Shown piece by piece: positions 52,820 through 62,489 of a stretch of 64,000 bases of DNA. The notes under the pieces were generated by a model, which made no database searches, had not been told where the DNA came from, and was given only the letters and a program-made list of their open reading frames with translations. Location: contig NZ_LMRA01000023.1 of NCBI RefSeq assembly GCF_001424705.1, forward strand, positions 437,004 to 501,003. Reading direction: 5' to 3'. Source of the stretch: Methylobacterium sp. Leaf465 (GTDB lineage Bacteria > Pseudomonadota > Alphaproteobacteria > Rhizobiales > Beijerinckiaceae). Within the stretch, counting starts at the first letter, position 1, and each line of letters opens with the position of its first letter. The translations under genes were made by a program, and so were the position numbers.

Positions 52820-55057
52820 CTACCATCGGTAGATCAGGCTGCCGATGACGGTCGCCGGCGCGCCGCGGTAGCAGAAGCCCGCCTGACAGGTGAAGTAGTC
52901 GCGGTCGAAGACGTTGTTGGCGTTGATCTGGGCGCGAAAGCCTTTGTACGCCGGATCGATGGCCGCAAAGTCGTAGGCCACCAGCGCATCGAACAGCGTG
53001 ACGGTCGGGTTGCGGACGGTGTTCTCGTCGTTGGCGAAGCTGTTGGCGTTGAAGCGGATGCCGCCACCGAGCGTCAGTCCGCGCAGGGCCGAACTCGACG
53101 GGAACAGGTAGCTCAGGAAGCCGGTGAACGTGTCCCCGGGAATGCCCGAGAGGGCGTTGCCGTCCAGGGATTGGCCCGCGAAAGAGGTCTGGCTGAGATA
53201 GCGCAGATTGAGGTGGGTGTAGGCGAGGGTGAGGTTGGTGCCCGGCGCGAAGTTGGCGATGGCCTCCATCTCGAAGCCGCGGGACTCGACGGCGCCGGTG
53301 GCCACCTGGAAGGCGACGTTGTTCGGATCCGTGCGCAGGACGCTGCTCTGGACGATATCGAAGCCGGCGAACCCTGCCTGGATGTTCGTGCCGGGGATCA
53401 GGTATTTGACGCCGGCCTCGATCTGGTCCCCCGTCGCCGGTCTGAAGGCGCGTCCGGCGGCATCGACGCCCGGCTGCGGCGCGAAGGTGGTGGCGTAGCT
53501 GGCATAGGGGACCAGCCCGGGGGCCAGCAGATAGTTGAGACCGACGCGGCCCGTGAAGGCCTGGTCGTTCTGCTGGGTCGCGGCAGCGGGGGCCGCGGTC
53601 GTGGTCTGGGACACCCAGTCGTAGCGCCCGGTCAGGGTCAGCACGAAGCGGTCGAACTTGGCCTGCTCCTGCAGGTACAGCCCGACCTGATCCTGGCTCT
53701 GCGCGGTGCGCGGGCCCAGCAGCGGCGCGAGGATTGGCTGCAGGCCGTAATTGCGCGTGACCAGGTTGAGATCGGGGGCCGCACCGAAACCGAAGCGATA
53801 GTTGAAGTCGGAATGCGCGTAGTCGAGCCCCGCCACCAGCGTATGCGCGACCGGCCCCGTGGTGACATGGGCCTCGATCTGGTTGTCGAGCGTGATCTGG
53901 CTCAGGAACTGGCGCGAATATCCTGTCGATCGGCTGGCGCTCAGGCCGTCGGGGCTGAGCGCGGCGATCGACGCGTAGCGATAGTCGTTGCTGATGTCGT
54001 AGAAACGGAAGTTCTGCCGGAAGACCAGATCCCCATCGAAGCGGTGCTCGAACGCGTAGCCGACGCGCCCCTGCTGCTGCCTGAAGTCGTTGAAGGCCGG
54101 GTCGCCTGAGTAGATCCGGGTCGGGCGCAGGTTCTGGTTGAAGAACGTCGTGCTGCCCGGAAGCTTGGTCTCCTGATACTCGCTCAGGAACGTGAAGGTG
54201 GTGTCGGCGGATGGCTTCCACGTGAAGGACGGCGCGATGTAGCTCCGGTCGTCCGAGCCCCCGGGGATGAAGGTGTCCGACTGCCGCTTGATGCCGGTGA
54301 CGCGGTACGCGAGGGTGCCGCCCGTGCCCTCCACCGGGCCGCCGATGTCGAAATTGCCCTGGTAGCGGTCGAAGTTGCCGACCTGTAGCTGCACCTCGCC
54401 GAAGGGCACGAAGACCGGGCGTTTCGTGGTGACGTCGAGAATGCCGCCGGGCGAGCCGAGCCCGTAGAGACCGGAAGCCGGCCCTCGCAGGATCGTAGCC
54501 GCCTCGATGCCGTAGGGTTCGATGCGCGGTACCGTCAGGCCCGATGCGACCTGGCGCAGGCCATCCCGGAAGATGCCGTCATAGGTCAGGCTGAAGCCGC
54601 GCACGAAGAACGAATCGAAGCGCGGATCGAAGCCGAAGACGTTCGAGGACACGCCGGCCACGTAGCCGATGGCCTCGTTGAGCGTCTGGACGTTGCGGTC
54701 GTTGAGCGCCTCACGGGTGAGCACCGTGACCGACTGTGGGGTCTCAAGCAGCGGTGTGTTGGTCTTTGTCGCCGTGGGGCTGATCCGAGCGGTGTAGCCG
54801 GTGATTCCGGAAGGGCCTCCGCCGCCGCCGCTGGTCGCTGCCGTGCCGCCATCCCCACCACTGAGATTGGCCCCACTACCAATCCGGGGTCCCGGTGCGA
54901 CGCCTTCGACGGAGAGCTGGTCGAGCTGCACGCTCGTTTGCTGTGCGGCCACGGGCCAGGAGAGAGCTGTTGTGGCGAGAAGTAAAGCAAGGGAGGGGGC
55001 GCGATGGGGCATATGGCACGCTGATAAGCGCCTTAAGCGGCGCAGTATCGTACTCAT
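52820..55057 (-). CDS. TonB-dependent siderophore receptor
   Basis: About 745 residues. ATGs at 55108, 55057 and 55012 are possible; 55057 gives a charged N-region before the hydrophobic LALLLATTALSWPVAA. After signal cleavage comes a possible TonB box (VQLDQLSVEG), a Gly-rich linker, the plug domain (LLETPQSVTVLTREALNDRN, ATILRGPASGLYGLGSPGG) and a 22-strand barrel ending in the C-terminal aromatic residue (IYRW). The FhuA/FpvA type suggests hydroxamate or mixed siderophores. A dyad (55116-55131) upstream may be its iron regulator site. Confidence 0.88.
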   Translation of the reverse strand: MSTILRRLRRLSACHMPHRAPSLALLLATTALSWPVAAQQTSVQLDQLSVEGVAPGPRIGSGANLSGGDGGTAATSGGGGGPSGITGYTARISPTATKTNTPLLETPQSVTVLTREALNDRNVQTLNEAIGYVAGVSSNVFGFDPRFDSFFVRGFSLTYDGIFRDGLRQVASGLTVPRIEPYGIEAATILRGPASGLYGLGSPGGILDVTTKRPVFVPFGEVQLQVGNFDRYQGNFDIGGPVEGTGGTLAYRVTGIKRQSDTFIPGGSDDRSYIAPSFTWKPSADTTFTFLSEYQETKLPGSTTFFNQNLRPTRIYSGDPAFNDFRQQQGRVGYAFEHRFDGDLVFRQNFRFYDISNDYRYASIAALSPDGLSASRSTGYSRQFLSQITLDNQIEAHVTTGPVAHTLVAGLDYAHSDFNYRFGFGAAPDLNLVTRNYGLQPILAPLLGPRTAQSQDQVGLYLQEQAKFDRFVLTLTGRYDWVSQTTTAAPAAATQQNDQAFTGRVGLNYLLAPGLVPYASYATTFAPQPGVDAAGRAFRPATGDQIEAGVKYLIPGTNIQAGFAGFDIVQSSVLRTDPNNVAFQVATGAVESRGFEMEAIANFAPGTNLTLAYTHLNLRYLSQTSFAGQSLDGNALSGIPGDTFTGFLSYLFPSSSALRGLTLGGGIRFNANSFANDENTVRNPTVTLFDALVAYDFAAIDPAYKGFRAQINANNVFDRDYFTCQAGFCYRGAPATVIGSLIYRW

Positions 55058-55115
55058 TGCCAGATACGATCTGCATGGCAAGTTGGAAACGTGATATTTA
55101 TCACACAATTAGAGC

Positions 55116-55131
55116 ACTTCAAATCTGAAGT
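55116..55131. promoter_or_regulatory. inverted repeat upstream of the siderophore receptor
   Basis: ACTTCAAATCTGAAGT has perfect 6-base arms around AATC and lies 59 bases before the receptor ATG at 55057. A second dyad, TGATATTTATCA (TGATA/TATCA, 55092-55103), is closer still. One may be the target of an iron-responsive repressor (Fur, Irr or RirA). Neither matches a published consensus exactly, so the assignment is open. Confidence 0.4.
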
Positions 55132-55471
55132 TGTTCCAATCTGTAACCCTATAGCGTTGGATAATGAGATTTTACATCGGTCTATCATCGCTTTCCTTCA
55201 TGGCCGATTCCATCAGCCTTAAGCCACTGGCTTGATCGAAGGAAATGACTGATTGCGGCGATGAAGTCGGGTCGATCACTGAACGCCCGCTCAGGGCTGG
55301 AGGGTCTCGTATTGAAGCGACTCCTCATTGACCCGATCAAATCGCTGACGAGTGGCCGCCTTCGAGATGCCGCAATACCGGTCGTTCTGCCTGACGGGGG
55401 TCGGTTTTTGCCCTTCCGCTCGACCACCGGATCGAGTGGATCGCGAATATTTCACTTCGTAAGCTCCTCGA
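55132..55471. other. intergenic stretch without a convincing gene
   Basis: 340 bases between the receptor promoter and a small membrane-protein gene. Short ORFs occur on both strands (for instance minus strand 55185-55427) but lack a ribosome binding site and motifs. The segment at 55132-55200 is A/T-rich and likely holds the receptor promoter; the rest shows nothing I can name. Confidence 0.35.
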
Positions 55472-55852
55472 ATGCGAAGGTCCGATGAAGCCAGGCAGAG
55501 AAGCTCCGCAGCGCTGCTTCTCGGCTGCGTCAGTGCACTGGTCATGCTCATCATCGTGGGCCGCATCGTCTGGGCCGTCGCGACCGTACCAACGACCGCA
55601 GACGCCTTCCGGCTGTCACATCAGGCGATCCGAGACAAAGCTCTTTCGGAGACGATCGCGGCACGCCCTGACGCTTGTACGATCAAGGGCGCACCCGGTT
55701 TTGGTTGGTCCGTGGAATGTCGCGACATCGAACGCACCTCGGGTTCCGAATGCCGCTCCGTTTGGTGGAATATCGACCCATGGGGAGTCCCATCCAACGG
55801 GAGCGGAGGCCGCTTGGACTCCCTTCACGACAGATGCCGGAAGGACTTCTGA
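55472..55852 (+). CDS. hypothetical single-pass membrane protein
   Basis: 126 residues. MRRSDEARQRSSAALLLGC leads into one transmembrane helix (SALVMLIIVGRIVWAVATV, residues about 20-39). The remainder is extracytoplasmic, with four cysteines (CTIKG, VECRD, ECRSVW, DRCRKD) spaced so that two disulfides are possible, and a Trp-rich segment SVWWNIDPWG. No family recognised. Start context is weak, but the cysteine pattern and amino-acid mix look genuine. Confidence 0.5.
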   Translation: MRRSDEARQRSSAALLLGCVSALVMLIIVGRIVWAVATVPTTADAFRLSHQAIRDKALSETIAARPDACTIKGAPGFGWSVECRDIERTSGSECRSVWWNIDPWGVPSNGSGGRLDSLHDRCRKDF

Positions 55853-56005
55853 GGGACGAGCGCCGTCGGCCCGCCGACGACCGAGCTGGGTCATCGCGAG
55901 ATCGTCCGCTCCAGGGCAAAAGGCCAAGCTCCGCTTCTCACTCTCAGCGGCCCTTCACACAGACGAGCGGACCGAGTTTCAGCCCGAGGACGGAGAGTTC
56001 ATGCG

Positions 56006-56380
56006 ATGCGCAGACAGATCGATCGTTTCCTGCTTCCGCTGCTTCTCTGCATCCCTTCGACGGCCTTCGCCGGCGATGCGGTCAGCCTGACGGTCGCATC
56101 GACATCGGTGCGGGCAAATGGTCAGGGTCCGAACCAACCCGACATCGTGGTCCGCTTCGATGATGGCGGTGCGGCGGCGTTCGCGACATTCACGGCCGCG
56201 CCTGTCGGCTGTCGCCTGACAGTCCGGCTCGACGGCCTCCCTGTCTCGCAATCGGGGCGCCTCCTCACGCCCATGACGGGAGGGCTCGCGGTCCTCGTTC
56301 CCCACCATCCGGATCAGGCGGTCGAGGTCGCCCGAGAGATCGCATCGCGTTCCGAGAGCCTCACCGCCGCCTGCGCGTAG
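56006..56380 (+). CDS. small secreted protein resembling a SecDF P1 head subdomain
   Basis: 124 residues with a signal peptide (RFLLPLLLCIPSTAFAGDA). The mature part reads PDIVVRFDDGGAAAFATFTA, then GCRLTVRLDGLPVSQSGRLL and MTGG, which resembles the P1-head subdomain of SecD (vtltFDaeGa..Fa.lT...vGk.laivlDG.v.saP.i...itgG). It is a free-standing copy with no membrane helices apart from the signal. It may be a periplasmic chaperone-like protein or an evolutionary fragment. The similarity is recalled from pattern only. Confidence 0.5.
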   Translation: MRRQIDRFLLPLLLCIPSTAFAGDAVSLTVASTSVRANGQGPNQPDIVVRFDDGGAAAFATFTAAPVGCRLTVRLDGLPVSQSGRLLTPMTGGLAVLVPHHPDQAVEVAREIASRSESLTAACA

Positions 56381-56785
56381 GCGACCGTTTCGCCGGAGCG
56401 GGAAGGGCCGTGGAGTTGCCGACCGCTTCGGGGAAGCGCGTGACGCAGGTCCATCGAGGACGAGTTGGCAGACGCGACGCCGCCTCCTGTCCAGGAAAGG
56501 GCGATCGCAAGGGCCGATGCTCGAACCGAAAGTCGGAGTCCGGAACCCCCTCATCCCCGGGCCGCGCAGCGGAGCCCGGGACCCGGGCACGCCGAGCGTG
56601 CCGGACCTGACACGGTCGGCGGCCTCGGACGGCGCGCCTCTCCTTCGGGGCGGGCTCGACTGCGGCGCCCCCGGATCGACGGGCACGGGTGCCACCGCCC
56701 GACGGCGAGGGGGCCTGCGCGGAGCCCGTCCGGCGTGCGCCTGCGGTCACCCTCCCCGTGGGAGGAGGGCCCCCGGAAGCCCCGC
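56381..56785. other. spacer after truB, with strong hairpins
   Basis: 405 bases between the small secreted-protein gene and the truB stop. It carries two adjacent GC-rich hairpins (56556-56602, described separately). ORFs crossing it are Arg/Pro/Gly-rich shadows. No gene is supported. Confidence 0.4.
56556..56602. repeat. pair of adjacent GC-rich hairpins, REP-like
   Basis: CCCGGGC (56556-56562) pairs with GCCCGGG (56574-56580), with an inner CGC/GCG stem. Immediately after, GGCACGC (56586-56592) pairs with GCGTGCC (56596-56602) across CGA. From memory, a consensus like CCCGGG...GCAGCGGAGCCCGGGACC is dispersed in many Rhizobiales genomes. It is about 200 bases downstream of truB and may act as a terminator or mRNA-stabilising element. 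Confidence 0.5.
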
Positions 56786-57814
56786 TCAGACCGGGCGGTT
56801 GGCGGTCCCGCCGAGGTGGAACACCCGGTGTGGCACCAGTTCGCCGCGCTCGACGTCGCCCACCGCCACGAGGATGCCGCCGCAGGTGGCGAAGGCCTTG
56901 CCCTCCACCGGGGCGTCGCGCCCGCGCAGGATCACCGGCTGGCCGCGCATCAGGCGCAGGGCCATGTCCCGCGACACCGGCACCGAGGGCACCGCGTCGA
57001 GGGCGGTCTCGACGGCGTGGAGATGCCCGGTATTGCCGTCCGGCCCGGCTTCCTCGAGGGCGGCGACCTGGCAGGAATCCGCCTCGGTGAAGGGGCCGAC
57101 GCGGGTGCGGCGCAGGGCCGAGACGTGGCCATAGCAGCCCAGCAGGCGGCCGAGGTCGCGGGCGATGGCCCGGACATAGGTGCCCTTGCCGCAGGCGGCC
57201 TCGATCACCGTGCGCTCGGGGCTGTGCTCAACCACCGCGAGATGGTCGATCTGCACCGGGCGGGCCACCAGCACGACCTCCTCGCCGTCGCGGGCGAGGT
57301 CGTAGGCGCGCTCCCCGGCGATCTTGATGGCCGAGTAGCGCGGCGGCACCTGCTCGATGGCGCCGATGAAGGTCGGCAGCGCCGCTTCCACGGCCTCGCG
57401 GGTCGGACGCGCCTCGCTGGTGGCCACCGGCCGGCCCTCGGCGTCGTCGGTGTCGGTCTCGATGCCCCAGGTCACGGTGAAGACGTAGGCCTTGCGCCCG
57501 TCCATCACGAACGGGACCGTCTTGGTCGCCTCGCCGAGCGCGATCGGCAGGATGCCGGAGGCCAGGGGGTCGAGGGTGCCGGCATGGCCCGCCTTCTTGG
57601 CGTTGAAGGCGCGCTTCACCACCGCGACCGCATGGGTCGAGGTCATGCCCACCCCCTTGTCGAGGATCACCCAGCCGTTGACGTCGCGGCGCTTCGGCCG
57701 GTCGGGGCGCGGCGCGCCCCGCGGCGGACGCCGGCCCTCGGCGGCCACGGGCCGGTCCGCCGGGTTCGGCGGCGCTGAGCCCTCGGTGCGCTCGACGGTC
57801 GGTTCGTTGATCAT
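56786..57814 (-). CDS. truB: tRNA pseudouridine(55) synthase
   Basis: 342 residues, with about 44 residues of Pro/Arg-rich leader before the domain. The catalytic Asp82 is in [32 protein letters not shown] and [14 protein letters not shown] are the other TruB motifs, and a C-terminal PUA-like part follows. TruB converts U55 to pseudouridine in the T loop of tRNAs. It is the last gene of the nusA-infB block and starts 133 bases after rbfA stops. Confidence 0.95.
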   Translation of the reverse strand: MINEPTVERTEGSAPPNPADRPVAAEGRRPPRGAPRPDRPKRRDVNGWVILDKGVGMTSTHAVAVVKRAFNAKKAGHAGTLDPLASGILPIALGEATKTVPFVMDGRKAYVFTVTWGIETDTDDAEGRPVATSEARPTREAVEAALPTFIGAIEQVPPRYSAIKIAGERAYDLARDGEEVVLVARPVQIDHLAVVEHSPERTVIEAACGKGTYVRAIARDLGRLLGCYGHVSALRRTRVGPFTEADSCQVAALEEAGPDGNTGHLHAVETALDAVPSVPVSRDMALRLMRGQPVILRGRDAPVEGKAFATCGGILVAVGDVERGELVPHRVFHLGGTANRPV

Positions 57815-57947
57815 GGGGGTCCTCGGTCAATGCTCACAGGGGGCGGGCGGCACGTTCTGCGCCGTCATCCGTCCCGGTCGGGGTTCGCTGTTCGGTGTCC
57901 CCGCCGCCTCGGGCCGGAGACGGGGGACCGCTCAAGGCCGGTGCGCG

Positions 57948-58382
57948 TCAGGCGGCGTCGGGGTCCGAGGCGCCGTCGTCCTTCTCCGGGGCCGGCGATT
58001 CGAGGTCACGGCGCACCTTATCAGTCCGCAGCAGGGCGTCGATCCGGTCGGCCTCGTCGAAGGTCTCGTCGCGTAGGAAGCGCAGGTCGGGCGCGTATTT
58101 CAGGTTCACCCGGCGGGCGACCTCCTGGCGCAGCGCCTTCTTGTTGCGCGCCAGCGCCGCCAGGACCGGGGCCTCGTCCAGGCCGCCGAGCGGCATGATG
58201 TAGGCCGTGGCGAGCTTCAGGTCCGGCGACATCCGCACCTCCGGCACCGTGATGACGTGGGCGCTCAGCACCGGGTCCTGGATGTCCCCGCGCTGGAGAA
58301 CCTCGGCGATGGCGTGGCGGATCAGCTCGGCGACGCGCTGCTGGCGCTGCGAGGGTCCGGTGGGGGTCTGCTTCTGGGCCAT
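57948..58382 (-). CDS. rbfA: 30S ribosome-binding factor A
   Basis: 144 residues. The KH-like fold is recognised by [39 protein letters not shown] and [20 protein letters not shown]. RbfA helps 16S rRNA 5'-end maturation and cold adaptation. An acidic C-terminal tail ([14 protein letters not shown]) is typical for alphaproteobacteria. Lies between infB and truB as usual. Confidence 0.95.
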   Translation of the reverse strand: MAQKQTPTGPSQRQQRVAELIRHAIAEVLQRGDIQDPVLSAHVITVPEVRMSPDLKLATAYIMPLGGLDEAPVLAALARNKKALRQEVARRVNLKYAPDLRFLRDETFDEADRIDALLRTDKVRRDLESPAPEKDDGASDPDAA

Positions 58383-58679
58383 GTCGGATTCTGATCGTCT
58401 TGTCGTCGAAACGGTTCGACACCGGCGCGCCGGGAGCCGCGGACGATGCGTCGCTGAAACGGAACATCGAGGTGCCGCCGCACGGAAACGCCGAGCCGGC
58501 TGAAACGAAGCGGACGTCGAAGGCGACCCTCTTAGCGCAGATCGGCGTCCGGGATATAGGCCCGTCGCGCCAGTTTCCGCGTCGTCATTCCGAGAAGACG
58601 GCCGGCACCGGCTCCGAAACGCGCAACGGGGCCGCGACCTCGTCGCGACCCCGCCGGTATTCCGAAGCGAATCCGCCGC
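58383..58679 (-). terminator. infB-rbfA spacer with a hairpin
   Basis: 297 bases between infB and rbfA, an unusually long gap for this operon. On either strand, GGGGCCGCGAC (58628-58638) can pair with GTCGCGACCCC (58642-58652) through a CTC loop, with one mismatch in 11 pairs. No T-run follows, so it may be a partial terminator or RNA-processing site giving rbfA-truB lower or separate expression. No gene is supported in the gap. Confidence 0.35.
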
Positions 58680-61598
58680 TCAGAGCGTGCGACGGATCTC
58701 CTCGACCCGGTAGCACTCGATGGTGTCGCCGGCCCGCATGTCCTGGAAGTTCTCAAAGGACATGCCGCATTCGTAGCCGGCGGTCACTTCCTTCGCATCG
58801 TCCTTCAGGCGCTTTAGCTGGGCGAGCTTGCCCTCGTGGATGACCACGCTGTCGCGAATTAGGCGGACATGGGCACCGCGCTGCACCACACCGTCGGTGA
58901 TGCGGCAGCCGGCGATCTTGCCGACCTTCGACACGTCGAAGATCTGCAGGATCTGGGCCTCGCCCAGACGCTCCTCGCGAAGCGTCGGCGGCAGCATGCC
59001 CGACAGGGTCGCTTTGATGTCATCCACGAGGTCGTAGATGATGTTGTAGTAGCGGATCTCGACGCCCTTGTTCTCGGCCGACTCGCGCGCTTCCTTGTGG
59101 GCCCGCACGTTGAAGCCGATGACGACGGCCTTCGAAGCCTCCGCCAGGGTGATGTCCGACTCGGTGATGCCGCCGACGCCCGCCAGCAGAATCCGCGCCG
59201 ACACCTCGTCGTTGCCGAGCTTCTCCAACGCGCCGTTGATGGCCTCGACCGAGCCCTGCACGTCGCCCTTGACGACCAGCGCCAGTTCCTTGCGGCCGGC
59301 GCCTTCCTTCAGGTCGCGCATCATGTCGACCAGCGAGCGGTTCGCGCCACCGGTACGGGCGGCCAGGCGCTCGCGCTTCTGGCGGGCCCGGTATTCGGTG
59401 ACCTCACGGGCGCGGGCCTCGTTCGGCACGACCACGACGCGGTCGCCCGCATCCGGGGTGCCGTTGAAGCCGAGCACCTCCACCGGGACCGAAGGACCGG
59501 CGTAGGGGACGTTCTCGCCCTTGTCGTCGATGAGGGCGCGCACACGGCCCCATTCGGCGCCGGCCACGACGATGTCGCCGGTGAACAGGGTGCCGCGCTG
59601 GACCAAGACGGTCGCCACCGGGCCGCGACCGCGATCGAGCTTGGCCTCGATGACCGTACCCTCGCCGTCGCGCGTCTCGTTGGCGCGCAGGTTCATGATC
59701 TCGGCCTGGAGCTGCAGGCCCTCGAGAAGCTCCGGCAGACCGTCGCCCGTCTTGGCCGACACCTCGAACTCGAGGGTTTCGCCACCCATCGATTCGACCT
59801 GGATGTCGTGCTGCAGCAGCTCGGTTCGCACCCGCTGCGGATTCGCCTCGGGCTTGTCGATCTTGTTGATCGCCACGATCAAGGGAACGCCGGCGGCCTT
59901 GGCGTGGGAGATCGCCTCCACCGTCTGCGGCATGACACCGTCATCTGCCGCCACCACGAGCACGACGATGTCCGTCACCTTGGCACCGCGGGCGCGCATG
60001 GAGGTGAAGGCCGCGTGGCCGGGGGTGTCGATGAAGGTGACCATGTCGCCGCTCGGGGACGCGACCTGGTAGGCACCGATATGCTGCGTGATGCCGCCGG
60101 CCTCACCGGAGACAACGGTGGTCTTGCGGATCGCGTCGAGCAGCGAGGTCTTGCCGTGGTCGACGTGGCCCATGATGGTAACCACCGGGGGACGCGGATC
60201 GAGATCCTCCTCCAGCTCCGGCTCGTCGCTGAACAGGCCTTCCTCCACGTCCGACTCCGCAACGCGGCGAACGGTGTGGCCAAGTTCCTCGGCGATGAGC
60301 TGCGCCGAATCCGAGTCGATCACGTCGGTGATCTTATGGATTTCGCCTTGCTTCATGAGCAGACGGATTACGTCCACCGCCCGCTCCGACATGCGGTTGG
60401 CGAGCTCCTGGATCGTGATCGTCTCCGGGATCGTCACCTCGCGGGAAAGCTTCTCCTTCTGCTCCACCTGCCGGTTGCCGCTCATGCGCTGCTGGCGGCG
60501 GCGGAACGAGGCTACGGAGCGCGTGCGCTCGTCCTCACCCGACGTGGCGGTGGCGATCGTGAGACGGCCGCGGTTGCGATCGCCGCCCGGCTGCTTCGGC
60601 GTCTTGGGCGGCGTGATGATCTTGAGCGGCATGCCGGGGCGGCGGATCACGCGCTTCTGCTCGCTCTCCTCCTCGGCAGCCTGCGGGCGGCCAGCCGTAC
60701 GGGCCGGCGTGGCTCCACCGGCCGGACGGGCGGCCGTGGCCGCGGTCGGAGCGGTGGGCTCGGGCTCCGGCGCCGGAGCCGGGCGGGCCATGAAATTCAG
60801 GTCGCGCGGCTTGCGCACGTCGGCTGTGATGGTCTTGCGCGGCTCGGCCGTGGCAGGACGCGCCGTCAGCGGCGGGCGGGCAGCCGGACGGGCCGGCGCT
60901 GTCGGAGCCGCAGGCCGGGCGGGAGCGGCAGCCTGAGCGGGACGCTCCGCCGCAGGGGCAGCCGGGGCCGGAGGCGCCGAGCGCACGATGGTCGGGGCCG
61001 CCGGCATCGGGGCGGTCTTCGACACGGTCGGGGCGGCAGCTGGTTCGGCATCGGCCTTCGCAGCGTCTTGAGCCGCAATTGCAGCGGCGCGTTCTGCCTC
61101 CTCGGCGGCGCGGCGATCCTCTTCCTCCTTGCGGCGGCGGGCCTCCTCCTCGCGCTTCTTCGCCTCGGCGGCCTCCCGCTCGCGCTGTTCGGCAGCGATG
61201 CGCTCGCGCTCAGCCGCGGCTTCTGCCTCGGCACGCCTCTGCGCCTCGGCTTCGCGGCGCTTGGCGTCGGCGAGGGCAGCCGCACGGGCGTTGCTCTCCT
61301 GCTCGCTGAGAGTGCGAAGCACCACGCCATTTGCGGACCGCTGGGCCTGACGCGGTGCGGCGGGCGGCGGAGGCGGCGCCACCCGCGTCGCAGGGGCGAC
61401 GGGCGTCGTCTCACGCGCGGGGGCGGCCGGCGCGGCACCGATGACACGGCGCTTCACCGTCTCGACCACGACCTGCTTGGAGCGGCCATGGGAGAAGCTC
61501 TGACGCACCGTTCCCTGCTCGATCGGACGCTTCAAGGACAGCGGCTTCGAAGGGGGTCTCGCCTGCGTCTTGTCGCCCGGATTGTTCGTATCGCTCAT
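58680..61598 (-). CDS. infB: translation initiation factor IF-2
   Basis: 972 residues. A long N-terminal extension is rich in Ala, Pro and Glu, with a coiled-coil ([20 protein letters not shown] region) and Ala/Pro repeats. The IF2 N domain ([20 protein letters not shown]) precedes the GTPase with G1 [13 protein letters not shown]3 DTPGHAAF and G4 NKID. C-terminal domains follow, ending in [18 protein letters not shown]-2 brings fMet-tRNA to the 30S subunit. The gene is preceded by ylxR and nusA, the standard order. Confidence 0.97.
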   Translation of the reverse strand: MSDTNNPGDKTQARPPSKPLSLKRPIEQGTVRQSFSHGRSKQVVVETVKRRVIGAAPAAPARETTPVAPATRVAPPPPPAAPRQAQRSANGVVLRTLSEQESNARAAALADAKRREAEAQRRAEAEAAAERERIAAEQREREAAEAKKREEEARRRKEEEDRRAAEEAERAAAIAAQDAAKADAEPAAAPTVSKTAPMPAAPTIVRSAPPAPAAPAAERPAQAAAPARPAAPTAPARPAARPPLTARPATAEPRKTITADVRKPRDLNFMARPAPAPEPEPTAPTAATAARPAGGATPARTAGRPQAAEEESEQKRVIRRPGMPLKIITPPKTPKQPGGDRNRGRLTIATATSGEDERTRSVASFRRRQQRMSGNRQVEQKEKLSREVTIPETITIQELANRMSERAVDVIRLLMKQGEIHKITDVIDSDSAQLIAEELGHTVRRVAESDVEEGLFSDEPELEEDLDPRPPVVTIMGHVDHGKTSLLDAIRKTTVVSGEAGGITQHIGAYQVASPSGDMVTFIDTPGHAAFTSMRARGAKVTDIVVLVVAADDGVMPQTVEAISHAKAAGVPLIVAINKIDKPEANPQRVRTELLQHDIQVESMGGETLEFEVSAKTGDGLPELLEGLQLQAEIMNLRANETRDGEGTVIEAKLDRGRGPVATVLVQRGTLFTGDIVVAGAEWGRVRALIDDKGENVPYAGPSVPVEVLGFNGTPDAGDRVVVVPNEARAREVTEYRARQKRERLAARTGGANRSLVDMMRDLKEGAGRKELALVVKGDVQGSVEAINGALEKLGNDEVSARILLAGVGGITESDITLAEASKAVVIGFNVRAHKEARESAENKGVEIRYYNIIYDLVDDIKATLSGMLPPTLREERLGEAQILQIFDVSKVGKIAGCRITDGVVQRGAHVRLIRDSVVIHEGKLAQLKRLKDDAKEVTAGYECGMSFENFQDMRAGDTIECYRVEEIRRTL

Positions 61599-61671
61599 TC
61601 AGTCCAAACCCTGAGGGTTTCCATCGTCCCGTGAACCGGCAAACTGCTGTGCGCCGGGTAGATCCATCGCT

Positions 61672-62415
61672 TCAATCGTCGTGCAGATCGGAAACGGCCT
61701 GCCCAATACGGGCGGAGCCGGCCTCCTCGGCCGTCGTCGCCAAACCTTCGAAGGTGCGGAGCCGACGCCAACGCGCAAGGCAGCCGGAAGCTCCGACTCC
61801 TGCGACGAGAGCCGCATGTATCACATGATCCCGACCCAAGGCCATGTCCAATTCTTCGTTGGACAGGTCATCGATGACGGGAATGCACGATATGGCACTG
61901 CCATGCCGCCGGTGCAATGCCGCGACGATCTTCCGCCGTCCGTCGGCGCTACCGTCGGAGGCTTGAATCACCGCCGCCACACCGGCCTTGTCGCCGATGG
62001 CCGACTCGACCTTGGCGAAGCCCGCGACCACGCAGCCGGCCTTGTTGGCCAGGGACAACGATTGACGCAGGTCGGCGCGCAGACCCTCGGCGATGCGGTC
62101 GGCGAGGTCGGATGCCATGGCATCCTTGCTTTTGAAGGCGCGTTGAAAGGCGCGCCGCTTCACCGCTTCGTTGACCGCCGCGCGGGTGGGGGTAAGCCAG
62201 GCACCGCGGCCGGGTAGGCGAGCCCGCAGATCCGGCACGACGGCGCCGTCGGGCCCGAGCACGAAACGGAACAAGCCGGACGGCGCCTGCGTCACCCGCG
62301 TGACGAGGCATGTGCGCAGAGCATTGGCACGACCCCGCCCCAGACCCGGATCGAGCAGCGTGCTCGGATCCGGCTCGACGGCATCGTCGGTCACATCTGC
62401 GGTTTCGCCCGTCAT
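61672..62415 (-). CDS. ylxR: YlxR (DUF448) RNA-binding protein with an L7Ae-like C-terminal part
   Basis: 247 residues from the ATG at 62415 (MTGETADVTDDAVEPD). The YlxR domain has RTCLVTR and GRGAWLTPTRAAVNEAVKRRAF, as in the nusA-infB linked YlxR family. The second half (SLANKAGCVVAGFAKVESAI, GKAGV-like region, RHGSAISCIPVIDD) has the look of an eL8/L7Ae-type RNA-binding fold, as is usual in alphaproteobacteria. Likely binds RNA or RNase P RNA; exact role open. Confidence 0.88.
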   Translation of the reverse strand: MTGETADVTDDAVEPDPSTLLDPGLGRGRANALRTCLVTRVTQAPSGLFRFVLGPDGAVVPDLRARLPGRGAWLTPTRAAVNEAVKRRAFQRAFKSKDAMASDLADRIAEGLRADLRQSLSLANKAGCVVAGFAKVESAIGDKAGVAAVIQASDGSADGRRKIVAALHRRHGSAISCIPVIDDLSNEELDMALGRDHVIHAALVAGVGASGCLARWRRLRTFEGLATTAEEAGSARIGQAVSDLHDD

Positions 62416-62489
62416 GTGGCGTGGGATTCTTTCGTCAACTGGAAAACATCCCCGCGATCCGTGGCCGCGGGGAGCCATGATTCGCCTTC

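Noticed and set aside
55185..55427. Minus-strand 80-residue ORF
   Set aside because: No start signal or motif; located in an A/T-richer spacer where chance ORFs are common.
58869..61634. 921-residue plus-strand frame
   Set aside because: Antisense to infB with skewed composition; infB is unmistakable on the other strand.
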